A stretch of 64,000 bases of DNA, taken from positions 2,291,896-2,355,895 of the forward strand of contig NC_081142.1 of NCBI RefSeq assembly GCF_958295425.1. The letters are read 5' to 3'. Under the pieces are notes generated by a model. That model was not told the DNA's origin. It made no database searches and worked only from the letters and a program-made list of their open reading frames with translations. Below are positions 1 through 14,000 of the stretch, piece by piece; positions within the stretch are counted from its first letter, which is position 1; each line of letters starts with the position of its first letter. The position numbers and the translations under genes were made by a program. This DNA is from Solea solea (lineage: Eukaryota; Chordata; Actinopteri; Pleuronectiformes; Soleidae).

Positions 1-119
1 GCAAACATGCACGGGTGAGATCAGATTTTGATGACGTCAAAGGTTAAATTCAGATTGCCAGCGACGTTATTCAAATCGGATTCATTATAGATCAGATTTT
101 CATTCATTTCATTCTACCT

Positions 120-180
120 CTTTTTCATGAGGGTCACGGGGGTCGCTGGAGCCAATTCCAGCTGACATAGGGTGAAAGGG
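120..180 (-). repeat. SINE-like repeat tail fragment
   Basis: Reverse complement of the 'cagctggaattggctccagcgacccc' type tail that also ends the copies at 1338 and 48830. Confidence 0.5.
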
Positions 181-227
181 TGGGTAGATTTGTTTGTTTG
201 TATGCTTAGCATGTGGCTTGCATCCGT

Positions 228-668
228 GCTGCGTTTCTATCATGGTATGGTTCGGTTTGGTACAGTACAGTATGGTTTGGAATGTAAACAGTACCTTTAC
301 TTGGTAGGCGGGGTGTGGGCTGTGCCTGATGGCATGGTCGTGTGACGTTGTACCAGTGCGACAACACTGAATGTGACACAACGAGTCACAATGGAGGACA
401 TCCAGCAGCTTTTATTTCCTGCTCGGTTTGTCTCACCAAGACATGAAGCTTTTTATGAGAATAGACTGCGGGTGTTTGCCTCAACTTCCATGCTTTTCTG
501 TCGCCCAATCAGCTGACGTCTAGCTCCACCCTGATCGTACTCTACCATTTTACTCTGCTACCCCAAGGGTTGAGTGAGGTTATTTTTGTACTTTTCCTCA
601 TGGAAACGCAAAAAAAAAAAATATAGACCATGCTGTACCAAAGTGAACGTTCCACTCAGTGGAAACAT
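228..668. mobile_element. miniature inverted-repeat element (tttggtacag ends)
   Basis: The left end (gcgtttctatcatgg..., ggtttggtacagtacag) and the reverse complement of the right end (gtttccactgagtgg..., ctttggtacagcatgg) are similar, suggesting degenerate terminal inverted repeats of about 40 bp. Target duplication not resolved. Confidence 0.45.
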
Positions 669-1337
669 GGCTTACCAGACACTGTCATATTTGTGAGTCC
701 TCTTGGTTTTGAAGTGGCAGATTAGAAAGATAAGATAAAGTAAGATCTTCCTTTACTGGTCCTTTAAAGTGGATATAGCAGCAAATTTGTGAGTGCGGTT
801 TAGTTCTAGGGGACAGCACCTTCGTCATTGTTGTCGTCTCTCTCACGTCCGATATATATCTGATCTTGTGCCACACATCGAAGTGACACAAATCTGATTT
901 GAAAATCGCACTTTACAATCAGATTCCTGTGTCCACATAGGCTCTGAGTCATATCAATGGAAACAATCTGATATGACTCACTGGTAATCTGCACATGGCC
1001 TTAGTGTTTTTGACTGACCTCAGTTCAACATTACCTGATTCTGGACCTGAGTCTGGCAGTAAGAGTCTCTGACTATCAGTTTTCCAATGCGCTCACTACA
1101 TTTACATAGTGCAAGGACAGAGGTTCATGTGTAGAGAGGGAACAAAGGATGCACCAAAGTAATTCTCAAGCTGTTACTTTAAGTTTAAAATAGTTGCTTT
1201 TAAGCAGGGTTGTCAAAGTCAATCACAGAGGGAGCCAAAATAAAAGCATGGTCCAACTCGAGTCAACAAACCAGGTGTAGAGATTAAACAAGAAAAAAAA
1301 TCAAAAATTTACGTTAAGATGGTTCATACGGGGGAGC

Positions 1338-1640
1338 ATGGGGATAGCACTGTTGCCTCACAGCAAAAAAACTGCCAGTTCACATCGTGGTTTGGGCTTT
1401 TCTGTGTATATGAGTATCCATGATGTCCCCATGTGTGCGTGGGTTTCCTCCAGATTCTCGTGTTTCTTCCCACAGTTCAATGTCCACTCTAGACTGACCA
1501 TAGGTGTGAATGTGACAGTGAATGTCTGTTGGCCCCGTGATGGACTGGTAAACTGTCCAGGGTGTACCCCACCTTGTGCCCTGTGTCAGCTGGGATTGGG
1601 TCCAGCAGCCCTCATGTAGTACACAATGAATGAATGAATG
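1338..1640 (+). mobile_element. teleost SINE-like interspersed repeat
   Basis: Carries the blocks 'gcactgttgcctcacagc', 'gtgcgtgggtttcctcc', 'gtgatggactggtaaactgtccag' and 'cagctgggattgggtccag', ending in a short (gaat)n. Further copies or fragments occur at 11741-12480, 37140-37320, 48830-49060 and 58205-58340. This is the recurrent short repeat of fish genomes; the exact family name is not certain. Confidence 0.65.
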
Positions 1641-1873
1641 TATGTTCAGATATATTATTGATCAGATACTCACACTTGTCTTGAAAGCCGCTGTTTCACA
1701 GGCAGAACACAGTTGAATCTTGAGTTTGACAGAGGTCATCCATGGTGGAGTTTAAAAAAAACACTAGACCACTTTCACGCTTGTTCTTAACCAACAGATC
1801 ATTTGAAAATCCCACACCAGTGATGACATTTTGAATAATCCTTACTCCTTTACCCACTCATGTTGGATTACAG

Positions 1874-2060
1874 GTGTGTGAACCACCAGACCGGTATGGG
1901 TGCGACCCCGCTCTACCTGGCCTGCCAAGAAGGCCACCTCCATGTTGTCGAGTACCTTGTTAAGGACTGTGACGCGGACGTCCACCTGAGGGCGCACGAT
2001 GGCATGACGTGCCTGCACGCTGCATCTCACATGGGTCATCATGCTGTGGTGGAGTGGCTG
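1874..2060 (+). CDS. espnl: espnl exon a: ankyrin repeats
   Basis: Acceptor ttacag, donor ctg|gtcagt. It begins with the last base of a split codon and reads through [13 protein letters not shown] and [11 protein letters not shown], two ankyrin helical-hairpin signatures very close to espin. The usual TPLH of the second repeat is TCLH. It ends in phase 0. Confidence 0.9.
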
Positions 2061-5000
2061 GTCAGTATGGCTGTGCATCTTCACTGCTCTCATGATTCCA
2101 TTCACTACTGTCACTTCGGCAATTTGACTCCATTCAATTCCCCAAGTTTCAGTTGTCTGTATTTTTGCAGTGACATACATGTGAAGAACAATATCAATTT
2201 CAAAAGCAAAATGTTCAATTATGACTTTATTTTCTTGTTTAATTTTCTACGCACTCTAGTCAAAATTCCTTAGCTTCACTCCGATCACATACCCTGGTAC
2301 AGTAGAACAGAATTTTTTGATTTTCCTACCAGAGGAAGCTTGCATACCACAGTTTGAGAACCATGGCTCTAAAAAACAATAGAGCAGCAGCTTCTAAAGT
2401 CTGTAGATTAATGTTAAGTGGCTATAATCAGTAATGTGTTGTCACTGCATCCATACAGAATCATTCATGTTTGTTAAATCTGTTGTTTCCTGTGCATTTA
2501 TCCACATGCAGGTGACCTGCACGGATGTCAACATATCCTGCCAGGACAGGGATGGAGCCACTGCTCTGCACTTTGCTGCCAGCAGGGGGCACTATTGCAT
2601 CTTGGAGACGCTTCTTCACTTGGGTTCAAAGGTTATCAAAGATCACTGGGGAGGGACCCCACTTCATGATGCTGCAGAGAATGGAGAGCTGGAGGTCAGA
2701 CATAAGTTTCCTCATCCTTTCATGTATAAAATGATGCATCGATGTTTCCTCTTCCTCTCACTCTGTCTTACGCCTTCTTTCAGTGCTGTAGAATCCTGTT
2801 AGCCAATCAAGCAAACCCCTCACATCAAGACATTGATGGATTTACAGCTGCAGATTTGGCAGAGTACAACGGACACTATGAATGTGCCAGATATCTCCGT
2901 GCCATTGAGGCAAAAGTAAGCACTCTCTCTTTCTCTCACCAGCACCTTTTATTTTCTTGCCTTGTGTCTGTGTCAGAACTGCCCAGCTGTTTACCTTGGC
3001 ATGAAAATCAAAGCTACATGCAGTTTAGGGAACACGGTCAACAGCAAACATCTGGAAGATCTTGGAACCTCCGTGAATCGTTTTCTTCTTTTGTGACACA
3101 TATTTGACTCGGGCCAACGCTGTCCTGTTCTGCTCCACTCAGCCTGATTGCTATGCTCTCAGTTAAAGAGTTCTGCGGAAGTGGAGAATGATGGCTTTTG
3201 TGTTTAATAAGGCATTACACGCTATGATGCCGTGAGTGCCGGAGGTGATTCTTCATTCTCAGTTTGCTTTGCGGGACTCTCTCAGATTAGCCCTTTTGTT
3301 TTGTGTGGAAAGCACAGCGCTCCTTAATGTGATTGATGAATATTTAACACCTTGTTTGTGTTGGTGCTGCTTAAGTCACAGCAGTGAAACCTGGCCAGTG
3401 TGGTGCGTACATGTTGCTTTGATACATTATATCATGATTTTTTTTTTGTTTTGCTCTGAAAAACATGCATAATAACTAGGTTTACAGCTGATACTGATAC
3501 TGATACTGACATGTGATCATGCTGAGCTGATTTTAAATAGAAAACAGTGAATGCTATTAACAGCCCATGGAGACCACCCTCACAGTTCACTTTTTGAACT
3601 TTAAAGTCTTGCAGCTGTCCATTGTAGGGCTGCCACTGATGATTACTGTTAACTTTGATTAATCTGTCGATAATGTTTTTGATTAACCAATTAGTTGTTT
3701 CATCCATGAAATAACAGAAAATAGTAAAAAGGAAAAGAGTCAATCAATGAAAGGTTGGTTTATTTTGCACTTAAAAACCTCAATGGAAACCCAAAGAAAA
3801 GGTCTTAAAATATGGCACAAAGGTTTTTTTTATGCATGAGGGAGGTGCATAAAGTTGTCATATCAATAAAAGATAAATGCGAATAAGTGCAATGGAAACA
3901 GATTCAGCTCATAATGGATGAAGTTTAGAAATGTCCTGCCTCTGTCTTCAGCCTTTCGCTGTACTGGAAAAAAACAAATATAGCCACCGTATATGAACAT
4001 CTACTGATGCTCTTTGATGCTCTCTGTGAAGTTGCGCTCTCTTGTCCTTCTGTAGTGACATGGATTTTTAAGCCACCTACTGCTTATCTTCGTAAACTCC
4101 AAATGATTCCTTATCAGCAGTTAATGAAAACATACATAAATGCACATTTTGAAATACATTTTAAATGGACCTAGCTGACAACATCAAAATTCTTCACACT
4201 ACTTTCTCAGTGTACATGTGCAAAGAGAGAGAAGACAGAGGTTTTGGCTCGTAACCTCACACTGTGCCCTGGTGTCTCCTCTGTTTGATGTCAGTGTGTG
4301 ACATCATCACATTTGTTTACCAGGTGAGTTGTGTAATGGTATCGGATGTTTTGTGAACTTTGGATTTGAGTGTGATGCTGAGGAAAAGTTCGACCTCATT
4401 ATCAGTCCAAACAAATGGTTCCGCTTTCCTGCAGCGTGCTATTGTTGTGTTGACCGCCAGAACAGGATGTGACATTTTGTCCAGCAACAAAGCTTTATAG
4501 TTATGGTAGTATAGCCTTGTCTGACAGCTCATAACGGTGCTTTTTGTGTTTTTGTGTGTTGGAAGAATATTTTTGAGAACTTAGTGAATATGGTGTATGT
4601 GGCCAGGCCAGAAGGTTTTCAAAAATACACTCATTAGTGTGAACTAGGTCCAAAAAAAGAGAGAAAACCCTTCAAACAGATGAATTAACTCAAAATAGTT
4701 AGCAATGGATTTATTATCTCTTAATTGGATAATCATTGCAGGTGTAGTCCACAGGTTCATTGTCTCACCCTGTCACACTTAAACTCAATAGCGCAGACTA
4801 GACGGAGCCATGAAAGGTGTCAGGCAGGAGAAGCCATAAATAAGTCAGCGGTGAAGAGCAGCACTCATACATGAAGAGGATGATGACGGGCAGCCAGTGA
4901 GGCGTGGTTGCTAATGAGCTCTTCCTTAGAAAGAATCCTCCCTTCAACAATGGAGAGGGCTAATTAACGCAGGGTCCGCTGTGGCATCCAACACAGCCGC

Positions 5001-8000
5001 AGCCGCCGGCAGCTAAGGGCCTATCAGTTTCCCCTCTCCTGCGGCTCAGGTGGAGGGCCCGGGGGCTGAGCCCGTTATGAGATCCACAAGCTTAAGTTTC
5101 AGCGTTTTTACCATTCTGATGCCTGGAACCGGAAACTCTATCCCTGTGTGGACTCGGAGAGCAGGATGTCATTGGCTTCAAACACACGTTTGATTGTGTG
5201 TCATGTGTGGGTTTTTTTTTTTCCAGGGACTTTTGAAAGTGCTATGATTGTCACCTCGCTACTGTTGGTAGCAGACAGAATGGTGTATTATGTTTCTTGG
5301 CAGTGAGTGTATGAGTTGAACACAAACTAAGGCTTGATGTGAACAATGGGATCATCTGATAGACTGCGTGGGATATCAGTTCATTCTTTTAAATCCTAAG
5401 AATATTTGGAAAACTGCACGCAATACCCAGAAAACCTCACATGACAGAGATGAGCTGTACAATGAGACATGCTTTAATTACATTTCTGGCGGTGTTTCGC
5501 ATTTGTAAAGTGCTGCGTCCAGCACAGGTTTCATTGGTTCTAGAGTATCAGTCAGATAATCTCATTTCCGAGCAGCGACCTAAATGGATCGGGACATTGA
5601 CCAGAGAGAGCTGTGTGTATTTGGCCTCTCTCTCCGTTTGGATCACTTGCAAAATAATGTCAGACTCGTTCCACACTGTCGACCTCTCTTCCTCTGCTCA
5701 GAAACAGCCGCGATCAAACGAACAGTGTGGCTTGAGGTTTACTTCTCACACAACATTCGCGGCAGTTCAGCCAAAGACGCTGTTGTTTGAGGAGGGTATT
5801 TTTAGAATACGAAGACAGAGGAAACACCATCCATCACTCTGTTGTGTTTTTACGATGAAAACAAAACTGGAGCTCAAACATATTTTTACTTGCCCTGCTT
5901 TGTCTCAACTGCAGAACCTGTAACATGAATCACGGACTGGTCTTTCTATCAAATCTATAGCAGATCTTTTCCCACAACCGACATATTCAGCTCTACAAGT
6001 GTGTAAAAATCTCTATAAAGCTTCCACAATTAGCTGATAGTCGTAAAATGATTTTATGATACTTTGATGAAGTGATTTTGAGTCACAAGTAATGCCAAGT
6101 AATTATGAAGGCCATTGGGTTTTGGACAAAATGTAATTTTGCCAGTTAAATCTAGAAGAGGAAAGAAGACCCTGAAGAAAGCTGCTCGCGAATCACTCAA
6201 TTATAGCAACTTCCTGTTTCCCAGGCGTCAAAAACTGCAAAATACGACACCATGGCACAGCCACGCCTTCGATATTCAAGTACAAAAATGCCAAAATAAA
6301 CAACACAAAAATCTAAATATCTGACTTCCTTTTGGATTTAGAATGTTGCATTCCATTTATATCAGAACTCTGAAGTCAGAACTGTGTGTGAAGTCAACCC
6401 CAAGTTCACAGCGTTCCAGTTAAGAAGTCGTAAACACATCTCAGGCTAGCCAGTGTTGGCTATATCTAGTTCAAATTAAACAGTACCATATGTACGACTG
6501 TGAAACAGTAAACAGTAAAACAGTTACAGTACCAAGACAGAGGAGGGACTTAGAGACTCTGTACTTGTGATCATGAGGTGTGTATGTATTTATATGTCTA
6601 AAAATACTGGAAAACCCAGGCTTAAGATCATTTGAGGCGAGAAAATTGTCATTTAGAATATAAAAATGTGCTTTATGTATCAAGATATGACACTTTTATA
6701 GTTTGGCAGCAATGTTGCAGGTGGTGAACAGCTCCGCTTAATGCAGTCACTCTCACAGCGCTCACAGTGCAGCGTTACCTTGGCCTGTCGTCTCGTGCAG
6801 TTTTGTGTAATTTGATTTATCCACTCTCTAAATCCCGCCTCTGAGATCCGGTTGGTGAGGTTGCTCCGAGATTACGAGTTGGAAATCCGATTTCACGGGG
6901 CGTTCATGACCTCGGTAATTCCAGCTTCTGACTGCAACTAAAAAGGCACCAATAGCTCCAAGAGACGTTATTGCTTGTTTAGACCTGATACTGAATTTGG
7001 TACCTCGAGAACAAAAAAAGAAGGTATGATGTTAGGGGGCGCTGTTGAACCAATTTTTCCACAACCATGAAAAATGAGCACAGAAAATACAATTTCTGTG
7101 GGGTTTTATTATTGGAAACAGTTTTGTGCATGTTTAAGTTGCAAAGAAAGGGGGCGATATGATTCGCATGAAGAAAAACAATGTTTATTCTGTATCAAGA
7201 CGTCATTTGATTTGTTTAATACAGACTCCTATTTACTTTTAGATATTGTATGGATAGGTTTGTAGATTTTTCCCCATCGCTGAAGATAAGATAAGATAAG
7301 AATTGTTTTAATACCAGGTGGAAAACATGTCGTTTAGAAAATATCAAGTCATAAATATATAAAGTCAAATATAAATACAATAGAAGTAAAAAAAAGAAAA
7401 GAGTGGTAAATAATTTTGATTTAGAAAAATCCTGAAGGGTAAAAGCCAGTGTGTCACATGACTCCGTCTGCTGTTGACTTCATTAACAGTCAAATCCCTT
7501 CATGTATATGCTCACGGTGTCGCCTTCTATTTCCACTGTCACACTTTTCCAAAAAAAAAAAAAAAAAAAAGGTTGAATCATTTAGTTACATTGTTCAATT
7601 GTCCCAAGTGGAAAGATCTCCTGACCACACGTGGATAAAATGTCTGTTTTGCTGCTGCTTTGACAAGTCTTCCGCTGATACCTCCTTTCGTGCAACACCG
7701 TGGCCATTGGTTCATCCCTGCATTAGTGACATTACCGGCCATCCTATCCTTTCACTTAATAATTCACGGCTTTCCTCCGATCAGAGTTTATTGTTTATTG
7801 GCTGGTGTCCCCTTGGTCACTGGCAGAGACGCTGATGATGATGGTGTGTGTGATCTTGAGATAGCGGTACATCCTCAAACAGAGTGGCTTCCCCTGAACA
7901 CGGGACAGCACCTGCATGAGTCAGCGCCTCTGGAGTTACACTGAGTCGCACCAGTGTGAGCTGAGAGAATTTAATCAAGAAGGTTAGTAACTCTAACAAC

Positions 8001-11000
8001 GCTTTATTGACCACTTTTATACTCATTACACTGCTTTCTATGCCTTTTTTGTGCTTTATTTAATGACTTTCCTGTTAGCATTTGCCTATAATTACATTAC
8101 TGGACAGGTTGAGTAATCATGTTGGTAAATTGAAGGGAAAGTTTGGTAATTTCTTTTAAAAAGGCCCAGGCTGACACATGTTTTGGCTTTGTTGTACCGT
8201 TTTTTTCTCATCAGATGTGGCATCTTACAGTTCGGCATGACTAACATTCCCACTCCAGCCTCAGTGGTAGTTCATGTTTCATTCATTGTTGTTTTTTTGA
8301 ATATCATCATGATATTTTAGTCCAGTCACTTTATTTTTTAACATACTGTAGTTATGTAGCTTTGTTTTTGCAGTTCTAAGACAGTGGCTTCCTTTGGCAA
8401 ACATCGTCCAGACAGCACAGACATGATAATATGTGAAGTAAAAGCATCATGAAACTAAGTTAAAAAAAAAGAAGGGGGAAAAAGCTCCCAAAGAGAACGA
8501 CTGGACCAATAATAACAATACTTTGGCAAGAATAAAAAGTTTTCCCCCACCTCGATGTTAACCTTGCTCTCTTTCTAGATAAACATTCATTTCCAGCAGT
8601 AGTTACAGTTATTTAGTTTGATCACATTATTTATTGATTGTAATCACTGTAAATCAATATGAAAGAGTCAAATATTGCCATGTTTAGCTACAGTAGTACC
8701 TTTTTTTGGTTATAATGAAAGGAAACTTTGCTTGAAAGGAAAATTTGTTTTCAGAAGGCTCAGGCATACATGTTTTGGTTGTGTTTTGCCAATTTTCAGA
8801 TGAAATTTGGCTTTTCACAGCCTCAGTGGTAGTTTATGTTTGCACATTGGTCACTCCTTTATTTATTTTTTTAATTTAATTTTGATATAATTGTCACGTC
8901 ACTTTATTTGTAGTCATAGATAGCTTTGTTTTTGCAGTTTTAAGACAGTGGCTTCCTTTGACAAACATGATGATATGTGCAATAAAAGCATCATGAAACT
9001 AAGTAAAAAGAGATAAAACTGTTCCCAAACTGGACCAATAGTAACAATAGTTTGGCAGGAATAAAACCTTTGTTTTCTAGATGTACAAATCACCAAGCCT
9101 CATTGGTAATTGTTGATTTTTGCAAACTTGACATGATTGTTCCCTCACGTCTTATGAAATGTAATCTGTTTCTCGATAGAGTTTCTGCTGCAGCAATTGT
9201 GACAACATTTTAGCTTAAAATAGTCCAAAAGTGTCATGTTTAGCTACAGTAGTACATTGTTTTTGGTCAAATGAAAGGAAACTTTGCTCATTTCTTTTCA
9301 AAAGGCCCAGGCTGACAGATGTTGGCTGTGTTTTACAAATGTTCTGATCAGATGTGGCTTCTTACAGTTAAGCATGACTAACACTGCGGCTTCATTGTTA
9401 ATTGGACTTGATTTTTTTCTGCCTACCTTTTTTTTTTTTGTTTCTTTTTTAAATCTTATTTTAGTGTGAAGTAGTCAAATATTGTCATGTTTAGCAACAG
9501 TCGACACAGAAAAGTGTAATTGTTGGCAAAGAGACCGCGTCCGTCATTTATTAGCCTCACAAGCTTTTACAATACCTCCATGCAGGAAACCTGGGAGTAT
9601 TTCAACATGTGAGTGGACATGTATTTACACTGTCACGCTTTGTGTATAATGTCCACCCATTGTATACATTCCATGTTGCAATTTATCACCAAGAACATGA
9701 ATATTTCACAGGGAAACAGGTTGTTTTTAGTGATTGAATCCAGAGTGCAGAATTACAAGACATGTTTCTTAAATACACTGAAATAGTGAAACTCTCCCGT
9801 GGCTCGACCCACAGAGACCGCAGAGTACTGGTGCCGCATATCTGACAATGGGACAGCACTGAGTAGCTGTTTCTTAACTCTTGGCTCCTAATCTGTTGTG
9901 ATCGGGGTCTTTGCGGTCTTTGATAGAGGGAGAGTGGATCCAGGCCAGAAACAGGGTTAGGCTCTCTGTATCTGCGTGGCAATTGTGATGGGGTGCTGAT
10001 GAAAACCAAATGCGCTCGAGCCACTGGGTCTAATTAGACACACACGCACAAGCACAAGGGCCGGTTCACTGTAGCTCCTAGGACGTTGAACTGTTACGAG
10101 AAGGGTCACAAAGGAATCACGCTCCCTTGTTTATCTATTTATGGGTTGCACAACTTCGGGGAAGTTTATCCCTCCGCCTGAGCAGTGTCACAGCATATTC
10201 CGTGCTGTTCCACATCAAAGTGTGAGAGGAAATGGTAAGGACCACCTCGTGGACGCAAAGCACAACAGCACTGAGCAGCATATTAAGCTGCCTTTGATGT
10301 CCCGGTTACTAATAATGTCCTCTGAGAGCTGAATTTGATATGCTTTCTACATGGAGTGCATTAGGACAATACAGGTTCATTAAAGGGGATATAAATGGTT
10401 CCATACATCCTACATCCTTCCCAGCTCGGTGTGAAATACTGCCAATTATTCAGGGTTGCTCACTGTACCAGGACTCGTAGTTCATGTCCTGAGGCTGTAA
10501 GATGTTTTCATGTGTTAGTTTCCATTTGTTCCATGTTACCTCATTTCTTTCACCATATGTGTTAATTTCTTCTTTTTTTTTTTCATAGAATTAAATGGAC
10601 TAAAGCACATTTTGGATTAACTATATAAAAAAAATACAACCTACTGTATCACTTCCACATATAAACTCATGTACTTACATAAGCAGTAGAATTAAGGGCT
10701 GCAACTAAAGATTATGCTAATTAATAAGTATAAATTTAACTCTTGTCTTGTCGTGTTTTGTCTTCAAACTAAAGAGTGAATAACAGAAGAGAAATGAAAC
10801 CACATATGGGAACCTGAAATAAAAACTTATTGTAAACCACTTGTAGTTAACCCTAACATTTTATATTGACTGACAGATAATAATCCACACAAATTCTCTC
10901 TTATCATCCTGAATGCATACTATATTATTGACATACTATTAAATACAGTTTTGCAGGCCAGTTTGTTTCCACACTTAAGTCTGAAGTTGTACAAAGTCCA

Positions 11001-14000
11001 GAAAGTAAAGCAGTGAAAAGTAAAAAGAAGGATTCTGATGAAAGATTTATGGTGGTGATGATCTTTTGTTCTTTGCTGGTTCCCTCTCCCCTCTCCCCTC
11101 TCCCCTCTTGTTTCCTGTCTATCTGCATCTTGTGACTGTGAAATAAAGGCAGAAATGCCAAAATAAAAACGAATCTGAATTAATTCAAGGCTTTCTGTGA
11201 TCCCACACAGTTTTCCCTCATTCAGCTGATGCACTTGTTTCAGTCGTGTTAACTTCTAAATTGGAAAATATGCAGAAACCCCTTCTCCAGGTGGCACTGA
11301 GACATCACTATAATCAAACCAAGGTTGAATTAGTCACAGGAACAGATTTATCTAAGAGAGAGAGAGAGAGTGTTACAGTATGTGTGCTGTGACCCAGCTT
11401 CAATGGCAGGTCAGATTTTTAAGTATGTGCTTTTTGTTGACTGTGTGAAGAACAATCTCAATAAGCTGACCATGTTTGGTCTTGTTTGTGTGTATTTGCA
11501 GGCAGATAACATTGAGATCATCACTTCAGTGGAGGAAGGAGAGAAAGTGAAGCCTCCTGTGTTGCTGCAGCAAAGCAGGAAAGACTACTACGGAAGCCTG
11601 AGTGACACACGCAGCGACAGTTGCAGCACAAACACACCCATGGATAGTTTGAAGGTAAAGTCTGGAAATCTGTTTTTATTTCTACATTTGTAATCATTTT
11701 ACATTTTTATTATATAATCTGAGGTTTGAATCCCCATGGGGGGGGGGGGGGGCATGTCCTGGACAGCAACAACCAACAACCACTCACTTTCATATTCACA
11801 CCTTAGAGCAGTGGTCTCAAAGTTGCGGCTCGGGGGCCACATGTGGCCCTCCAATCGATTTCATGTGGCCCTCCAAACAATATCAAGTCATTTCTATATG
11901 TTTTTATTTTTAAATTAATAGATTAAGTTTGCATCATAAATATGTTTTTTTTGATTGTTCCATATTAAAATAAGCACAAGTTTATATTTTGAAATTATCC
12001 AATCCAATCCAATCCAATCCAACTTTATTTGTAAAGCACTTGTAAAGCACCAACACAGTGGACCAAAGTGCTGTACAGAATAATGGATAAAAGAAAGAAG
12101 ACGGAAAAGACGGAAAAGCTCACACGTGGCAATAGAGTACATATAAAAAAAGGAATTAATATGGCATATTGATATATAATTTTGAGTTCATATTGTCCAC
12201 CGCAACTGTTGCTTTTCCCAAAAAAAGTTGGGCTTTTTTTTTTACTTGACTGGCCCCCGACTGACCAGAGGTCATTTGAGTTTGAGACCCCTGCCTTAGA
12301 GTGTCCACTTCTACCTCTACATGTTTTTGGACTGGGAGGAAACTGGAGAACCTGAAGAAAAACCACACACATGAGGAGAACATGCAAACTCCACACAGAA
12401 AGGCCCTTGGTTGAACCGGGATTCGAACCAGTGGCACAGCAATCATAGCCACTGTTCTACCGTGTGCTCCTGGTGAAATAAATGCAGTGTTTGTTTTCCA
12501 AACTAGGAACCTGAGAGTGAGGAGTCTCCACAGGCCAGATACCCTCAACCGTCAGCCATCCTCCACAGAATAGAGCAGGTTCAGACTGCAACATCTGGTA
12601 AGTGGAGAATCTCCATTCATGTCATTTAACACTATAACAAACTGCATACATGCATTGTGTGGTTTCTGTAAGTCCCTGCTCTGTGTTATTAAAGTGCACC
12701 ACTGTACAGAGAACGGCTATGATTTCTATCTCAGTTATTAAAGGTTTCACTCAGCCCAAGGCAGCTGGGAGTAAGACAAATGTCTCCGCTGATAAGATGA
12801 TGTTGCCTGACGCAAACTTCCTGTCTGAAAAGAATCTGTTTGGGAACATGAAGTCCATTACATCTCTGAAGCAGTCGGGGGTGTCGGGAGCCTTCACTGG
12901 ACAAGCAGTAAGCAAACAGCAAGCTTCACCTCACCTCTGAATATGGACTTTAAGATGTTTCTGTTTTAAATACGGCTTAGCTCTCAGCTACATTCCTGAG
13001 TTGTGTCTCCCTTATGAGCTCGTTCACAGCCTCAGATCCTCAAGACAAATGGCGACAGAGCTTTTATGGTCACGGTTCACCTGCTCTTGAACTCACCGCC
13101 CAAGGTTCTGAGGCTCGCTGTATAAGTGACATCTTTTAAATCACTTGTTTAAATGTATATTTAAAGAAAAGCCTCTTATTAATCTTTAATTAACACATGG
13201 TCTTATTGTAAGCTTGATTTCATTGTTTTAATTGTATCATCATGAAAGTGGGCAGCACGCAGCCAAATGGAAAGCGAACTTGTCTTGTCAAACCTAATAA
13301 TTATCATAATAATCTAAATGTAAAACCCAAGGTGATTTAAACAGTCAAATAAAAACAAACCTTCAAACAGCTCTTTTAAATATGATTTATATTTAAATCA
13401 TAATAAGCTGTTAATAGTGATGACACTCTGGTTGTGAGAGAATGGAACTGTTGTTTTGAAGCCTCCAGATCACGACTTGGTCATCATTCTGTTGACGTTT
13501 TGTAACCAGAAGTTCACAAATGTCCAGAACCAGGTTCCTAGTGGATTATACTAACTCTCACACTGGCGTTCACTCATGGGTCACGCTATATCTTCTATTT
13601 TCCTCTAAACGGGAACATAATTTACAAAACTGACATCATGGTTTATATATCGAAGAGGACCTGAAACTCGTGATTGAGACCAATAACTTCTCGGGAGATG
13701 TTTACTGGCATTAGAAATAAAGTCAGAAGTAGAAGCTTTTATTCAAAGGAGTTATTTTTGCAACCAGTGGAATCGCCCCCTGGTGGCTATTCTATATATT
13801 CTTACTTCCTTATTGACTTCATTGGCGGGTCGGATATCTAAGAGCGGGGTTTTTTGGTCATAAAAAGAAAGACCATGTAGATATCAGAGGGGGCTCAATT
13901 GTTTAAAACTATATTTACAAGTGAAATAACTTGAAAATCTAATCTAAAGGAGACAGGTTACCATTGCAGTGAGAGTATCAGAGGGGTGATGTGGTTGATC

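Larger units (their letters stand above)
1..1873. other. espnl intron, 5' part
   Basis: Non-coding. Holds a SINE-tail fragment (about 120-180), a palindromic miniature element (228-668), a GATAA-rich repeat (722-800) and a near-full SINE-like repeat (1338-1640). No exon recognised. Confidence 0.6.
11741..12480 (-). mobile_element. SINE-like repeat, split by a hAT insertion
   Basis: The two halves, 11741-11808 and 12294/12302-12480, rejoin to give a minus-strand copy of the 1338-type repeat, including gggattcgaacc, the complement of a tRNA-type B box. A poly-G run (11738-11752) marks one end. Confidence 0.6.
11655..12506. other. espnl intron filled by nested repeats
   Basis: Almost the whole 852-bp intron consists of a SINE-like repeat interrupted by a hAT element that itself carries a third repeat. 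Confidence 0.65.

Noticed and set aside
1338..1619. 93-codon open frame
   Set aside because: It lies entirely within the SINE-like repeat and recurs in pieces at other copies.
5441..5923. 160-codon open frame in the large espnl intron
   Set aside because: No recognisable domain, codon use like the surrounding introns, no fitting splice sites; chance open frame.
12410..12440. tRNA-like sequence (gggattcgaacc)
   Set aside because: Only a B-box-like block inside a reversed SINE-like repeat; no cloverleaf or anticodon arm.
12156..12548. 130-codon minus-strand frame
   Set aside because: Runs across the nested repeats and exon e of espnl on the opposite strand; no protein similarity.
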